A DNA stretch of 64,000 nucleotides from Sulfurimonas autotrophica DSM 16294 (GCF_000147355.1 NC_014506.1:806001-870000); one strand, 5' to 3'. Numbered from the stretch's first letter, positions 8,553 through 16,907 are shown. Made by a program: numbers and translations. Notes: a model not told the origin generated them from the sequence alone.

Positions 8553-9649
8553 TATTTACTTTCCTCATAGATAAAAATTCCTGATGGTTTTTGTATTGTG
8601 AATATTTCACGTTTTAACCACCATCCTTTTGTATTTAAAACTGCCACTTTATTTGTGTCATTTACAGAGACATATAGTTCAGGTTTTTCTTGAGACCATC
8701 TTACATGTAATACTTTTCCGTCAAATTCAAATCTTTTGATAACTTTTAATGTTTTTGTATCTATAATTTGAATAACAGGAAACTTTTTACCGCTGAATGT
8801 AACTGCCAAATATTTTTTATCAGGAGAGAGTGCTGTAAATACTGGTAAACCTTCTGTTGTAATAGCTTTAATAAATTTAAAATCCGGCGTGTAGACAAAA
8901 ACTTTATTGTCACCTACTGCGGGAATAAATACTTTAGAATCACTGATAGACCAAAATCCAAAGTGTGGAACTTTAAGTACCGGTTTTCTGTCATCGAGTT
9001 TGAGCTGAATTTTTTCAAACTTGAGCGTGTCCAAGTCTACAACACCAAACCATGGGGACTGAAAAAATCCATTGATATATTTGTCACCTTTTATCATGGC
9101 ATCAAAAGGCATCACACCAACATTTTTAAACTCTTTGACAAGTTTAAAATGAGGTTTGCCTTTGCCTTTGTTTGTATTTTCATAAATGGCGATGGTATCA
9201 TTGTCCATTTCAGAAAAAACAAGGTAATTTTTATAGATTTTTATTCCCACGTTACGTGAGCCTGTCTTGATTTTTTCTATTGGTTTTAAATCCCGTGTAA
9301 GAATATCTACACTTTTGTCATCATAATTGGCAACGGCTACATAGTTTTTGTTAATGACAAAACCAATGGCACTTTTACTTGTTTTATATTCATTGAGCTT
9401 TTTTTCACTGCGTGGATCAAATCTCATTATATAACCGTCACGTGATATAAGATAACCATCATCTCCATAAAATTTCATAACTCCATGGTTCATATTGTGC
9501 ATATTTTTCATATGATTTCTCGGCAATCCGTCTTCTATGACTGCAATAGAGCTGCTCTCTCTCTCAACTACGAAAACTTTTTCATGTGCACAAACATTTG
9601 TATATAATGAGGTCGCTGTAATAGCTCCAAGTAATAACTTTTTTATCAT
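8552..9649 (-). CDS. nirF: Heme d1 biosynthesis protein NirF
   Basis: A 365-residue beta-propeller protein related to the d1 domain of cytochrome cd1, with a short N-terminal signal (about residues 1-21, ending VCAHE). NirF converts a late heme d1 intermediate in the periplasm, probably removing the propionate-derived groups left by NirDLGH before NirJ or NirN action. Repeating blade sequences such as YVAVANYDDKSVDILTRD and KKYLAVTFSGKKFPVIQIID are visible. There is no CXXCH, which distinguishes it from NirS and NirN. It lies two bases after nirJ and overlaps nirE. Confidence 0.9.
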   Translation of the reverse strand: MIKKLLLGAITATSLYTNVCAHEKVFVVERESSSIAVIEDGLPRNHMKNMHNMNHGVMKFYGDDGYLISRDGYIMRFDPRSEKKLNEYKTSKSAIGFVINKNYVAVANYDDKSVDILTRDLKPIEKIKTGSRNVGIKIYKNYLVFSEMDNDTIAIYENTNKGKGKPHFKLVKEFKNVGVMPFDAMIKGDKYINGFFQSPWFGVVDLDTLKFEKIQLKLDDRKPVLKVPHFGFWSISDSKVFIPAVGDNKVFVYTPDFKFIKAITTEGLPVFTALSPDKKYLAVTFSGKKFPVIQIIDTKTLKVIKRFEFDGKVLHVRWSQEKPELYVSVNDTNKVAVLNTKGWWLKREIFTIQKPSGIFIYEESK

Positions 9650-9651
9650 GG

Positions 9652-10773
9652 TTAAATATTCTCTCTTTCTTCTTTATTTAAGTAACAAGACGGGTCTTCA
9701 CTCCATAAGTCGCCTGTTATCGCATAAGCACGAGCGCGTGAACCGCCGTTGCATATGTCTATCTGCTTACATGTACTGCAGATACCGCTGATTTGTTTTC
9801 TTGGATGAATTCTCAGTTCATCTAAGAGTTGACCGCTTTGCCAGATATCGCCAAAATCCTGATTGATAATATTTCCTACTATTAAAGGAAAAAACGGGTC
9901 AGGGCGTACATCTCCTTCACTGTTTATATTTAAAAGTTTACGTCCTGCGGAATTTCCGCCCCATTTGACAAGTCTATCCCTCATTTTATCTTTGAGCTGT
10001 GGATATTTTTGTGCAAATCTATTTAAAAACATAACAGCATCCATTTCCATATTGCCGGTTACTATTTCTATGTCACGTCCGGTATCATAATACTCAAATG
10101 CTTTGTCTAGTATAAAATCAACTGCTTTTCTTCTTTGCTCTTTTGTTAAGTCCATTTTTAAGTTATCTAATCCTCGCCCGGAATATACCAAATGAGAAAT
10201 ATATATTTTTGGAATGTTATGTTTTTCGACCAAATCAAAAATATACTCGAGTGAGTCGATTGTATCTTTTGTCATTGTAAATCGTATGCCGACTTTTGCG
10301 CCTGTTTCATTGGCTAGTAAAACAGATTTTAATGTCTCTTTAAAAGCGCCTTTAAGACCTCTAAAATAATCATGTGTTGCTTCATCACCGTCTATACTTA
10401 CGCCGACATAGTTAAAGGTATCTGTAATTTTTTTAATATTGCCTTTTGTAAAATAAAGACCATTACTGGAAAGATAGGTAATAATACCGTTTTCTTTACA
10501 AAAATCAGCTATTTCAAACAAATCTTTTCTTGTAAGCGGTTCTCCGCCTGAGAATATGATAAATTTGACGCCGTTGTCTTTCATCTCTAAAATAGTTTTT
10601 TTAATCTGCTCGGTTGTTAAAGTATCTACTTCATCCAAAGTTGACTTGGAGTAACAGTGCAGACACGAAAGATTACAGCGGTTTGTAAAGTTCCATATAG
10701 CAATGCTCCCGTCTAAAACTCTCTCTTTTTTATCTTCGACAACGGAAGATATGAGATTTGACAATCTAAACAT
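9652..10773 (-). CDS. nirJ: Heme d1 biosynthesis radical SAM protein NirJ
   Basis: Radical S-adenosylmethionine enzyme that replaces two propionate groups by carbonyls during heme d1 synthesis. The CX3CX2C cluster motif CNLSCLHC is at residues 33-40, followed by IIFSGGEPLTRKDLFEIA. A C-terminal SPASM-like cysteine set (CSTCKQIDICNGG and a later Cys) can hold a second iron-sulfur cluster. At 373 residues the length matches NirJ. Its start overlaps the stop of the small cytochrome gene, and nirF follows two bases later, so the genes form one translation-coupled unit. Confidence 0.92.
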   Translation of the reverse strand: MFRLSNLISSVVEDKKERVLDGSIAIWNFTNRCNLSCLHCYSKSTLDEVDTLTTEQIKKTILEMKDNGVKFIIFSGGEPLTRKDLFEIADFCKENGIITYLSSNGLYFTKGNIKKITDTFNYVGVSIDGDEATHDYFRGLKGAFKETLKSVLLANETGAKVGIRFTMTKDTIDSLEYIFDLVEKHNIPKIYISHLVYSGRGLDNLKMDLTKEQRRKAVDFILDKAFEYYDTGRDIEIVTGNMEMDAVMFLNRFAQKYPQLKDKMRDRLVKWGGNSAGRKLLNINSEGDVRPDPFFPLIVGNIINQDFGDIWQSGQLLDELRIHPRKQISGICSTCKQIDICNGGSRARAYAITGDLWSEDPSCYLNKEERENI

Positions 10774-11081
10774 TATTTTTTTCCTTTATATGAGAGAATA
10801 TAGTCACTGATGGCATCCAGCTCTTTTGCATTGAGATGCAGCTGTGTCATAACCGTTCGCTTATAGCCGAAAGCTTTATACATGGATTTTGGGGAAGCGA
10901 TGTAGGCTTCGATTTCGGCTTTGCTTCTTTTTGCTGCAATTTGAGAAAATGGAGGGCCAAAAGCCATTGCTGTTTGATGATGGCATCCCCAGCAGTAGGT
11001 TTGAAAAACTTTTTTGCCGTCTGAGTCATGCCCAGAAGCAAAAGAGAAGAGCAAAGCTATTAAAATTGTAATTTTTTTCAT
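10773..11081 (-). CDS. Small monoheme cytochrome c, NirC-like
   Basis: A 102-residue class I cytochrome c with a signal peptide (about residues 1-17), a CWGCH heme site near residue 30 and a methionine in VMTQLHL as the probable sixth ligand. Location between nirS and nirJ fits NirC, a small cytochrome that assists heme d1 assembly or donates electrons to NirS. Sequence alone does not separate NirC from other nitrite-reductase electron donors. A hairpin lies between its promoter side and nirS, so it may be read at lower level than nirS. Confidence 0.8.
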   Translation of the reverse strand: MKKITILIALLFSFASGHDSDGKKVFQTYCWGCHHQTAMAFGPPFSQIAAKRSKAEIEAYIASPKSMYKAFGYKRTVMTQLHLNAKELDAISDYILSYKGKK

Positions 11082-11239
11082 TTGTACTTCTTTCTTTTTA
11101 GTATATATATTCTAGCAAAATATAGCTTGAAATATAGCTTAGAAAGCCGAAAATTTCGTAATTTCATAGGAGTTCGTTTAGGAAAAAGAATATAAGAATT
11201 ATTTATAAAATTATTAGTTTTGAAGAAGAATTTGAAGAA

Positions 11240-11265
11240 AATTTCTCCCGAAAGGGGGAGAAATT
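11240..11265 (-). terminator. Hairpin after nirS (terminator or attenuator)
   Basis: A perfect 10-bp stem pairs 11240-11249 with 11256-11265 around a six-base GAAAGG/CCTTTC loop. It starts 11 bases after the nirS stop. On the minus strand the stem is followed by a T-rich run (TTTCTTC). This fits a Rho-independent terminator that stops most nirS transcripts, with possible read-through to the nirC-like gene. Confidence 0.65.
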
Positions 11266-11276
11266 AGAAGTGCAGC

Positions 11277-12914
11277 TTATGCACCAGGAATAGATTGTCT
11301 ATGCTCGATAGAGTAAGTAAAAGTAGGTGTTGTTAAACCTTTAATGTATTTAACAAATTTACCAGTTTTAGCTTCATAAATACCGATACGACCAGCATTC
11401 CACTCAGAAACCATTGTCCAGTGACCATGGTTAGCAGGTTCAGCATGTAAGATACGAGGAACTACAACTTTACCTTTTTTATTTTTTACAGTTGGAACTT
11501 TCCATTTGTAAAGAAGTTTATGAGTAACAGGATCAGTGATAGTACCTTGTTTAGTACCAACAGTTAAAATTCTATCAACTTCTAAAGTTTGTTTATTGAT
11601 AAGATGAATTTTATTCCAGTTGTCCGGACCACCTAAAACATTATCAGACCAGATAAATGGTGTATGTTCACTTGTACCGACAAAAAGACCACCACCTGCA
11701 GTTCTAACATGAGCTACAACATCCCAGTTGCTGTCCCAAATAACAACATCACCAACATTCATGCTGTTTGTAGCATAAAGCTGACCATATCTGTCATTAT
11801 ACCAAGATGAACCTTGTCCTGGGTGCGGCTTGCTTCCTGGACCAGTGTAAACTTTAGCAACTAAAGATTTAGTTTTAAAGTCAACTACACCCATAACATC
11901 AGAACCTTGTGATGCTTGCATTAAGTATCGACCAATCTCTTTACCCTCATTTTCAAAACCATCATGAAGAATTTTACCAATATTTGGAATATCTCCAACG
12001 ATTGGGAAATTAGGTTTAGAATAATCTACAATATACACATGTCCCGCATCTTTAAGAGCAAATGCAATATATGGTCCGTATGGAGTGTCATAAATACCTG
12101 CAACACGAGATGAACCGATGTCTCCGTCCATATTAATTACAGATGAAGTAGGATAAACTTTTAATGGCTCAAGAGTCATTGCATCCATAAGAATTGCTCC
12201 ACCCGGTACATAGTTTCCTGCCATAAGGTATTTACCATCTGGTGAAACTGCCAGACCGCGAGAGTCAGAACCAACTTGTACCTGAGCAATTTTTTGTTGC
12301 CCTTTTGAAGCAAGGTCAAACATTGTTACTAAACCTGAACGAGAGATCGAGTAAGCATAACGTGGCTGACGCTTATTTGTCACAGTTACGTGTACAGCAA
12401 AACCGGCAGGGTGTTTAGATAAAACTTTACCACTTGTTCCATCAATAAAAACAACACGTGCTGCATCTCTTTCAGTTACAAAACAAATGTCTGTGACTTT
12501 TTTAACATCAACAGCATGTGGATATTTCTTCAATAATGCAGTTCTATCATTGAGTTTTTTCCAACCAGCTTTTACAGCTTCCATTGAAAGAACAGACATT
12601 TTTTTGCCTTTAAAATGTTGAAGATAATCAACCATTTTTTGAGCATCTGCCTGATTCATCTTTTCATTAAATGGTGGCATTGCCGTACCTGGACGACCAT
12701 TGAGAATGACCTCTGATAAAGTATAAGCATTTTTCTTAGCTATTTTATTTGGACGTAAATCCGCACCAACACCACCTTCATGGTTTGGACCGTGACACCC
12801 TTGACACTCTTTTTCGAACATTTTTGCAACATTCATATGTGAAGTGCCTGCAAATAGACCTGAGCTGACAACTGCTAAAGCTGCTACTGATGTAACTAAT
12901 TTATTTAATCTCAT
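11277..12914 (-). CDS. nirS: Cytochrome cd1 nitrite reductase
   Basis: Reduces nitrite to nitric oxide in the periplasm as a homodimer with heme c and heme d1. The 545-residue precursor has a signal peptide (about residues 1-22), a cytochrome c domain with CQGCH near residue 37 and MPPFNEKM, and an eight-bladed d1 propeller (about 130-545). The d1-family blocks include RYAYSISRSGLVTMFDLAS, DSRGLAVSPDGKYLMAGNYV and a histidine-rich C-terminal part with LHAEPANHGHW. GAAGGAG lies eight bases before the ATG. The leader contains a strong inverted repeat. It is downstream of norCB, an arrangement that helps keep free nitric oxide low. Confidence 0.95.
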   Translation of the reverse strand: MRLNKLVTSVAALAVVSSGLFAGTSHMNVAKMFEKECQGCHGPNHEGGVGADLRPNKIAKKNAYTLSEVILNGRPGTAMPPFNEKMNQADAQKMVDYLQHFKGKKMSVLSMEAVKAGWKKLNDRTALLKKYPHAVDVKKVTDICFVTERDAARVVFIDGTSGKVLSKHPAGFAVHVTVTNKRQPRYAYSISRSGLVTMFDLASKGQQKIAQVQVGSDSRGLAVSPDGKYLMAGNYVPGGAILMDAMTLEPLKVYPTSSVINMDGDIGSSRVAGIYDTPYGPYIAFALKDAGHVYIVDYSKPNFPIVGDIPNIGKILHDGFENEGKEIGRYLMQASQGSDVMGVVDFKTKSLVAKVYTGPGSKPHPGQGSSWYNDRYGQLYATNSMNVGDVVIWDSNWDVVAHVRTAGGGLFVGTSEHTPFIWSDNVLGGPDNWNKIHLINKQTLEVDRILTVGTKQGTITDPVTHKLLYKWKVPTVKNKKGKVVVPRILHAEPANHGHWTMVSEWNAGRIGIYEAKTGKFVKYIKGLTTPTFTYSIEHRQSIPGA

Positions 12915-12936
12915 TTTATTTCTCCTTCTAAAATAT

Positions 12937-12977
12937 GACTAGGTATGACTCCGAATAAGGAGTCAATACCGACTAGT
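12937..12977 (-). repeat. Long inverted repeat in the nirS leader
   Basis: TGACTCC (12946-12952) pairs with GGAGTCA (12959-12965) around GAATAA. The arms extend outward through GGTA/TACC and ACTAG/CTAGT with small bulges. On the minus strand it overlaps the stop of the 50-residue gene and ends about 25 bases before the nirS ribosome site. There is no T-run after it. It may protect or process the nirS mRNA, or end the nor transcript inefficiently. Confidence 0.5.
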
Positions 12978-13125
12978 TCTCGTTTTCTAAACGTTTTTTC
13001 TCTTGAAAATAAATCCAAATCATTGGAAGTATTATCACAGTGTGTAGAAAAATTGTTAACGTTAAAGGACCTTGGTTGAGCCAGCCAAAAAAGCTAGGCA
13101 CAACATCTGTAAATGGTTCAAACAT
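12973..13125 (-). CDS. 50-residue single-helix membrane protein between norB and nirS
   Basis: The ORF begins at an ATG (13123-13125) seven bases after the perfect AAGGAG-type site that overlaps the norB stop, and ends at TAG 12973-12975. The product starts MFEPFTDVVPSFFGWL, has one strong hydrophobic helix (about residues 21-40) and ends in a charged QEKKRLENEN tail. Size and topology resemble CcoQ-like small subunits of heme-copper oxidases. That suggests an accessory subunit of the NorCB nitric oxide reductase, but no homology could be tested here. The strong ribosome site and coupling to norB argue that it is translated. Confidence 0.75.
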   Translation of the reverse strand: MFEPFTDVVPSFFGWLNQGPLTLTIFLHTVIILPMIWIYFQEKKRLENEN

Positions 13126-13134
13126 TTTATCTCC

Positions 13135-14583
13135 TTATCTTTCATGTACTGGGTTTTTACCAGTAGTAAGTAAATCTTTTGCCAAGAATATGAAACCTAA
13201 GAATGTAACTGTACCCATAATAAGTCTCCAGTCCATTGCTTGAGAAAACCACATTCCGCTTTGTCCGTCAAAGTATGCTGCCCATGTTGCACCCATTTGT
13301 GCACGAGATACAAGAACTTGTACATATCCTGCGATTGTTAGAGCGATACCCATTCCTACAACACCACTAGTAATCATACTAACAGCCCAAATAGAAGCTT
13401 TTGTATTTTTGAGTACTTTGATGCCATTTGTACCTTGAACAGCGATATACATCATACCTATAAGAATAGTTGCATATGCTCCAAAGAATGCAAGGTGACC
13501 GTGCGCTGAAGTAAACTGTGTACCGTGTGTATAAAGGTTTACCTGCGGTAATGTGTGGAAAAATCCCCAAATACCGGCACCTAAAAAGTTACCGAATGCA
13601 TTAAGTACAACCCATGTAAATGCTGGCTTGTTGTTAACAGTATGACCAGTAATGGAATGACCTTCACTGCCTTCTGCAATTTGGATACCTGTCTCTTTAC
13701 CCCAGTCATAAAGTACGTGGATAAACATTGCTACAAGCGGTAATGGCTCTAGTGCAGAGAATAGTGCCCCGATTTCCCACCAATACTCAGGTGTTCCAAT
13801 CCAGAAATAGTGGTGACCAAGACCAAGAATACCTGAACCAAACAGCATAGCTACCTCAATCCATAACCACATTTCAACAACTTTACGGTGTGCGCCAATC
13901 ATAGTAATAAGAGCATATGCAGCAATCGCACCAACAAATACTTCCCAAGTAGCCTCAACCCATAAGTGGATTACCCACCACCACCAGTACTGATCAACTG
14001 AAATATTGTCTGTAAAAAACATACCGGCTAAATAAAGACCTGCGAAAGCAATCATATCTGCCATTAGAACTGTTACGATACCAGTTTGCTTACCTTTCAT
14101 ACCTGTTAAAAATAAATTTCCAACAAATCCTAATGCAACAACAACGATACCCCAGTCAGCCCAGCGAGGTGCTTCAATATACTCACGCCCTTCTGTAATA
14201 AACCAGATAGTTGTTGCATCTGCAGGACCTACTTGGATAAATAGGTATACAAGAACAACTACAACGATTGCCGCTGCAAAAATCCAAAATAAAAGCTTTC
14301 CAATTTTGATACCAACAGTTTCGATTCCTGTTTCATCTGGTAGTAACCAGTAAACAGAACCAAACATTGCAAATACCATCCAAACAACGAGTGCATTAAT
14401 ATGTATAATTCTAGCAATTGAAAAGTCTAGAACCCCATAAAGGAAACCAGGCATTACATACTGAATCGCTGCCACTAACCCAAAAAGTAATTGAGCGCCA
14501 AAAATAATAGCTGCAAAAGTAAAATACCATGTTGCTAACTGTTTTGATTCACTTCCGGCACCTGTTAAATATTTACTTGCCAT
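13135..14583 (-). CDS. norB: Nitric oxide reductase catalytic subunit NorB
   Basis: Large subunit of cytochrome-c-dependent nitric oxide reductase, reducing two NO to N2O at a heme b3/non-heme iron site in the inner membrane. The 482-residue product has about 12 helices. Metal and heme ligands fall in IIHINALVVW, in HLWVEATWEVFVGA (histidine and conserved glutamates), in GLGHHYFWIG (adjacent histidines) and in TSAHGHLAFFGAY. There is no N-terminal quinol-oxidising extension, so it is cNor with NorC as partner. The start overlaps the end of norC by 11 bases. Confidence 0.95.
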   Translation of the reverse strand: MASKYLTGAGSESKQLATWYFTFAAIIFGAQLLFGLVAAIQYVMPGFLYGVLDFSIARIIHINALVVWMVFAMFGSVYWLLPDETGIETVGIKIGKLLFWIFAAAIVVVVLVYLFIQVGPADATTIWFITEGREYIEAPRWADWGIVVVALGFVGNLFLTGMKGKQTGIVTVLMADMIAFAGLYLAGMFFTDNISVDQYWWWWVIHLWVEATWEVFVGAIAAYALITMIGAHRKVVEMWLWIEVAMLFGSGILGLGHHYFWIGTPEYWWEIGALFSALEPLPLVAMFIHVLYDWGKETGIQIAEGSEGHSITGHTVNNKPAFTWVVLNAFGNFLGAGIWGFFHTLPQVNLYTHGTQFTSAHGHLAFFGAYATILIGMMYIAVQGTNGIKVLKNTKASIWAVSMITSGVVGMGIALTIAGYVQVLVSRAQMGATWAAYFDGQSGMWFSQAMDWRLIMGTVTFLGFIFLAKDLLTTGKNPVHER

Positions 14584-15226
14584 GAACTGCTCCTTTTATT
14601 TTTCCAAAGTTTCTTGGAAAGCCATTTGTGTCTATAGATGACATATGTTTCAAGAATGCAACTAAACCTTTAGCCTCTTTTGCTGTTATGCCTAAATCCG
14701 GCATCATACGAGCATGTGTAGGGTATTGGTCCGGGTGCTGTAAGAATTCAGCCATAGCTTCTTCTTTTGTACTTTTTCCTGTTAAAGCCTGCATAGCACC
14801 ATCTGGTCCCCATGCTGGGTCTAACCATGCCTTTGTTAAATCTGGTGCATAGTAAGCGCCATTTCCTAAAAGTGTATGACAATCCATACAGTTTTTCGCT
14901 TGTGAACCGAGTTTACCTAAGTGAAGTAAAGCACCAGCTTCTTCTTCAGAATAGTCATCACGACCAAAAAACTTTTCTTTTTCCCCAATCACCGGAACTT
15001 CATGACCACGTTTAGCGCTCATTTCATACGTAATTTTGTAATTTATAACGGTAGGTCCTGGAACCCTCTTCGTCACCTTATTTTGTAAATCTTGATCATT
15101 TCCCATTGCAATTTGAGCTGACGTATCAAACGTTAACCAAATTAAAAGAATTGATGCAAAACCTGTAACCCACGTTGCTGTACGCTGCCAGAAACGATTG
15201 TCACTCCATACAGATTTATTAGCCAC
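14573..15226 (-). CDS. norC: Nitric oxide reductase cytochrome c subunit NorC
   Basis: Electron-entry subunit of NorCB. The 217-residue protein has one N-terminal membrane anchor (about residues 14-32) and a periplasmic cytochrome c domain with CMDCH at about residues 113-117, the family-typical LLGNGAYYAPDLTKAW stretch and a methionine ligand in ARMMPDLG. It is longer than many NorC proteins because of extra sequence between anchor and heme site. AGGAGG-type sequence precedes the ATG. It overlaps norB, so the two subunits are probably made in equal amounts. Confidence 0.93.
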   Translation of the reverse strand: MANKSVWSDNRFWQRTATWVTGFASILLIWLTFDTSAQIAMGNDQDLQNKVTKRVPGPTVINYKITYEMSAKRGHEVPVIGEKEKFFGRDDYSEEEAGALLHLGKLGSQAKNCMDCHTLLGNGAYYAPDLTKAWLDPAWGPDGAMQALTGKSTKEEAMAEFLQHPDQYPTHARMMPDLGITAKEAKGLVAFLKHMSSIDTNGFPRNFGKIKGAVHGK

Positions 15227-15268
15227 TGTATCCTCCTATAAATTTATTGTCAAAATATATATTAACTA

Positions 15269-15595
15269 TCAATGTTCATTTTCTTCATGAACTTGATTTT
15301 GCATATAATAAACGGCAAATGGAAGTAAAAATAATCCAATTGCTGCGACAACTAAAGCTTTTGCAGTAAACTCCCCGACATGCATTAAACTTCCCATTAA
15401 ATACAAACAATAGGCAGTCAATACCCAAAACATGTATGCAAAAAGCATAGTCCATGGTTTTAGTAGTTTAACTTTTACTGCAGTATATATACCAACATAA
15501 AATCCTCCAAAAACTAACACAAGTGCTGACGATACAAATATAGGTAGAAAATCATCCAATGCAATCTCTGGTCTTATTATAGATGGATCTATCAT
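15269..15595 (-). CDS. Three-helix membrane protein heading the nor operon
   Basis: A 108-residue product with three hydrophobic helices (about residues 17-38, 48-69 and 78-97) and an acidic/histidine-rich C-terminus (VHEENEH). It is the first gene after the FNR-type promoter and has AAGGAG before its ATG. norC follows 42 bases later. The topology suggests an accessory factor for assembly or stability of nitric oxide reductase, as NorE/NorF-type proteins do elsewhere. I see no clear sequence match to those families. Confidence 0.75.
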   Translation of the reverse strand: MIDPSIIRPEIALDDFLPIFVSSALVLVFGGFYVGIYTAVKVKLLKPWTMLFAYMFWVLTAYCLYLMGSLMHVGEFTAKALVVAAIGLFLLPFAVYYMQNQVHEENEH

Positions 15596-15637
15596 TTTGC
15601 TCTCCTTGAACTCTGTTAATATTTTAGAATCATATGT

Positions 15638-15679
15638 ATTCTAGTCTTTTCTGATACTAATAAAGTTGATATAAATCAA
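15638..15679 (-). promoter_or_regulatory. FNR/NNR-type promoter of the nor-nir operon
   Basis: The palindrome TTGATATAAATCAA (15666-15679) is a perfect TTGAT-N4-ATCAA box. On the minus strand a TAGAAT -10 element sits at 15638-15643, with its centre 32 bases from the box centre, exactly class II activator spacing. The transcript would start near 15631 and read the membrane protein gene, norC, norB, the 50-residue gene and possibly nirS. This implies control by an FNR/CRP-family sensor of low oxygen or NO. Confidence 0.75.
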
Positions 15680-15809
15680 TTTTATTAACTAACATAATGA
15701 TTTTAGCTTAATTTTATAATTAGTGTTACATTACGTGAAAGAATTTTATTATTTATTTAAGGAATGATTAATATGTGTAGATTCGTAATAGTTTTTTCTT
15801 ATATGTAAG

Positions 15810-16799
15810 CTAGTTACATGTAAGAAAATAATTGTTAATAGCTTGGATTAACTCTTGAAGTTTTTTACTATAATCAGTAAGATTTACTGGTTCATTACTA
15901 TTTATACTATTCTTTATGTCGGTTGCACAAGAAGTCAGTGCATCGGCACCAATATTTGCCGAAACACCAACGATGTCAAGCAATAATTGATCTGCTTGGA
16001 CTGCTTTGTTGTTTTTTAATAAAACTTCCAATTCTTGCGCCGAGTTACTATATGTAGATAAAAATTCTTTTAAAATATCATGGTAAAAGTTCACATCATT
16101 ACCAGATATTTGCAAACCTCTTTGTGTGTCCAGAATTTCTAAATCTGCAGAAGTCTTTTCTGCTTTTGATATATTTGAATATTGATAAAGAATGTCATAC
16201 AAAGCATCTATTTTTAGCGGTTTTTCAAGATGTTCCTTCATACCGGCATCTTTCATCTTTTTAATGTCATCACTTGCAATGTCTCCGCTCAATGCGACGA
16301 TTGTTATATGATCATATTGAGAATCTTTTCTGATAATTCTTGTTGCTTCAAAGCCATCGACCTGCGGCATATGGGCATCCATTAATATAATTATAAAGTC
16401 TTTGTCTTTTTGCAGTATGTCAAGTGCTTCCTGCCCGTCATTTGCTACAACAACTTCAATACCGCTGTCTCCTAAAACACCTAAAATTACCTTTTGATTA
16501 ATAAGGTTGTCCTCGGCTAAAAGTATTCTCTTTCCGCTGAAAAGTTTAAAATCATCTTTTGTAATTTTTCCATGTTTTGGAGTTATTTGTTTTTCCGCTT
16601 TTTTTTGAGGAGCCGTATGCGCAACAGTTTCGACTTTATTAACGTCATCGGTTACAGTTTTTTGGGCTGTTTTTTCTTGAGAGAGGTCTTGTGCAGTTTT
16701 TTGTGCAGGGAGTGTTTTTCTTTTGATATATAAATAAATGAGTAGAAGTATAAAAATTGCTGCCAAAGCGAGTAGCTCATTTTGGTATTGTAAAATCAT
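15810..16799 (-). CDS. Membrane-anchored response regulator with Hpt-like domain lacking histidine
   Basis: Domains in order are an N-terminal membrane helix (about residues 9-25), a polar linker rich in Lys, Gln and Thr, a receiver domain (about 90-205) with acidic pocket ED at 96-97, Asp141 in MDAHMP, Ser171 and Lys193, and a C-terminal Hpt-like helical domain (about 230-325). In the Hpt motif the phosphorylatable histidine, expected at 274 before GVSANIGA, is leucine (LLLDIVGVSANIGA). No kinase domain is present. The receiver looks active, but the Hpt part cannot relay phosphate in the usual way. A partner kinase is not in the window. Confidence 0.85.
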   Translation of the reverse strand: MILQYQNELLALAAIFILLLIYLYIKRKTLPAQKTAQDLSQEKTAQKTVTDDVNKVETVAHTAPQKKAEKQITPKHGKITKDDFKLFSGKRILLAEDNLINQKVILGVLGDSGIEVVVANDGQEALDILQKDKDFIIILMDAHMPQVDGFEATRIIRKDSQYDHITIVALSGDIASDDIKKMKDAGMKEHLEKPLKIDALYDILYQYSNISKAEKTSADLEILDTQRGLQISGNDVNFYHDILKEFLSTYSNSAQELEVLLKNNKAVQADQLLLDIVGVSANIGADALTSCATDIKNSINSNEPVNLTDYSKKLQELIQAINNYFLTCN

Positions 16800-16907
16800 A
16801 AAAAGACCCCTTTTTCTTGTTAAGTCTCAATCATACACTATAAAAAATTAAACCTAAATCAAATTTGCTGTATAATCATTAATAAATTTTTATAGATAGG
16901 GTGTCAT

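Noticed and set aside
10836-11071. Several overlapping frames on both strands over the small cytochrome gene
   Set aside because: The CXXCH-bearing frame 10773-11081 has signal peptide and coupling to nirJ; the others are shadows.
13040-13243. 67-codon plus-strand frame across norB end
   Set aside because: Antisense to norB and to the better-supported 50-residue gene on the minus strand.
15757-15809. Very short plus-strand frame with AAGGA before ATG
   Set aside because: Only 11-14 codons and no neighbour context; chance ribosome-like sequence in AT-rich DNA is likely.
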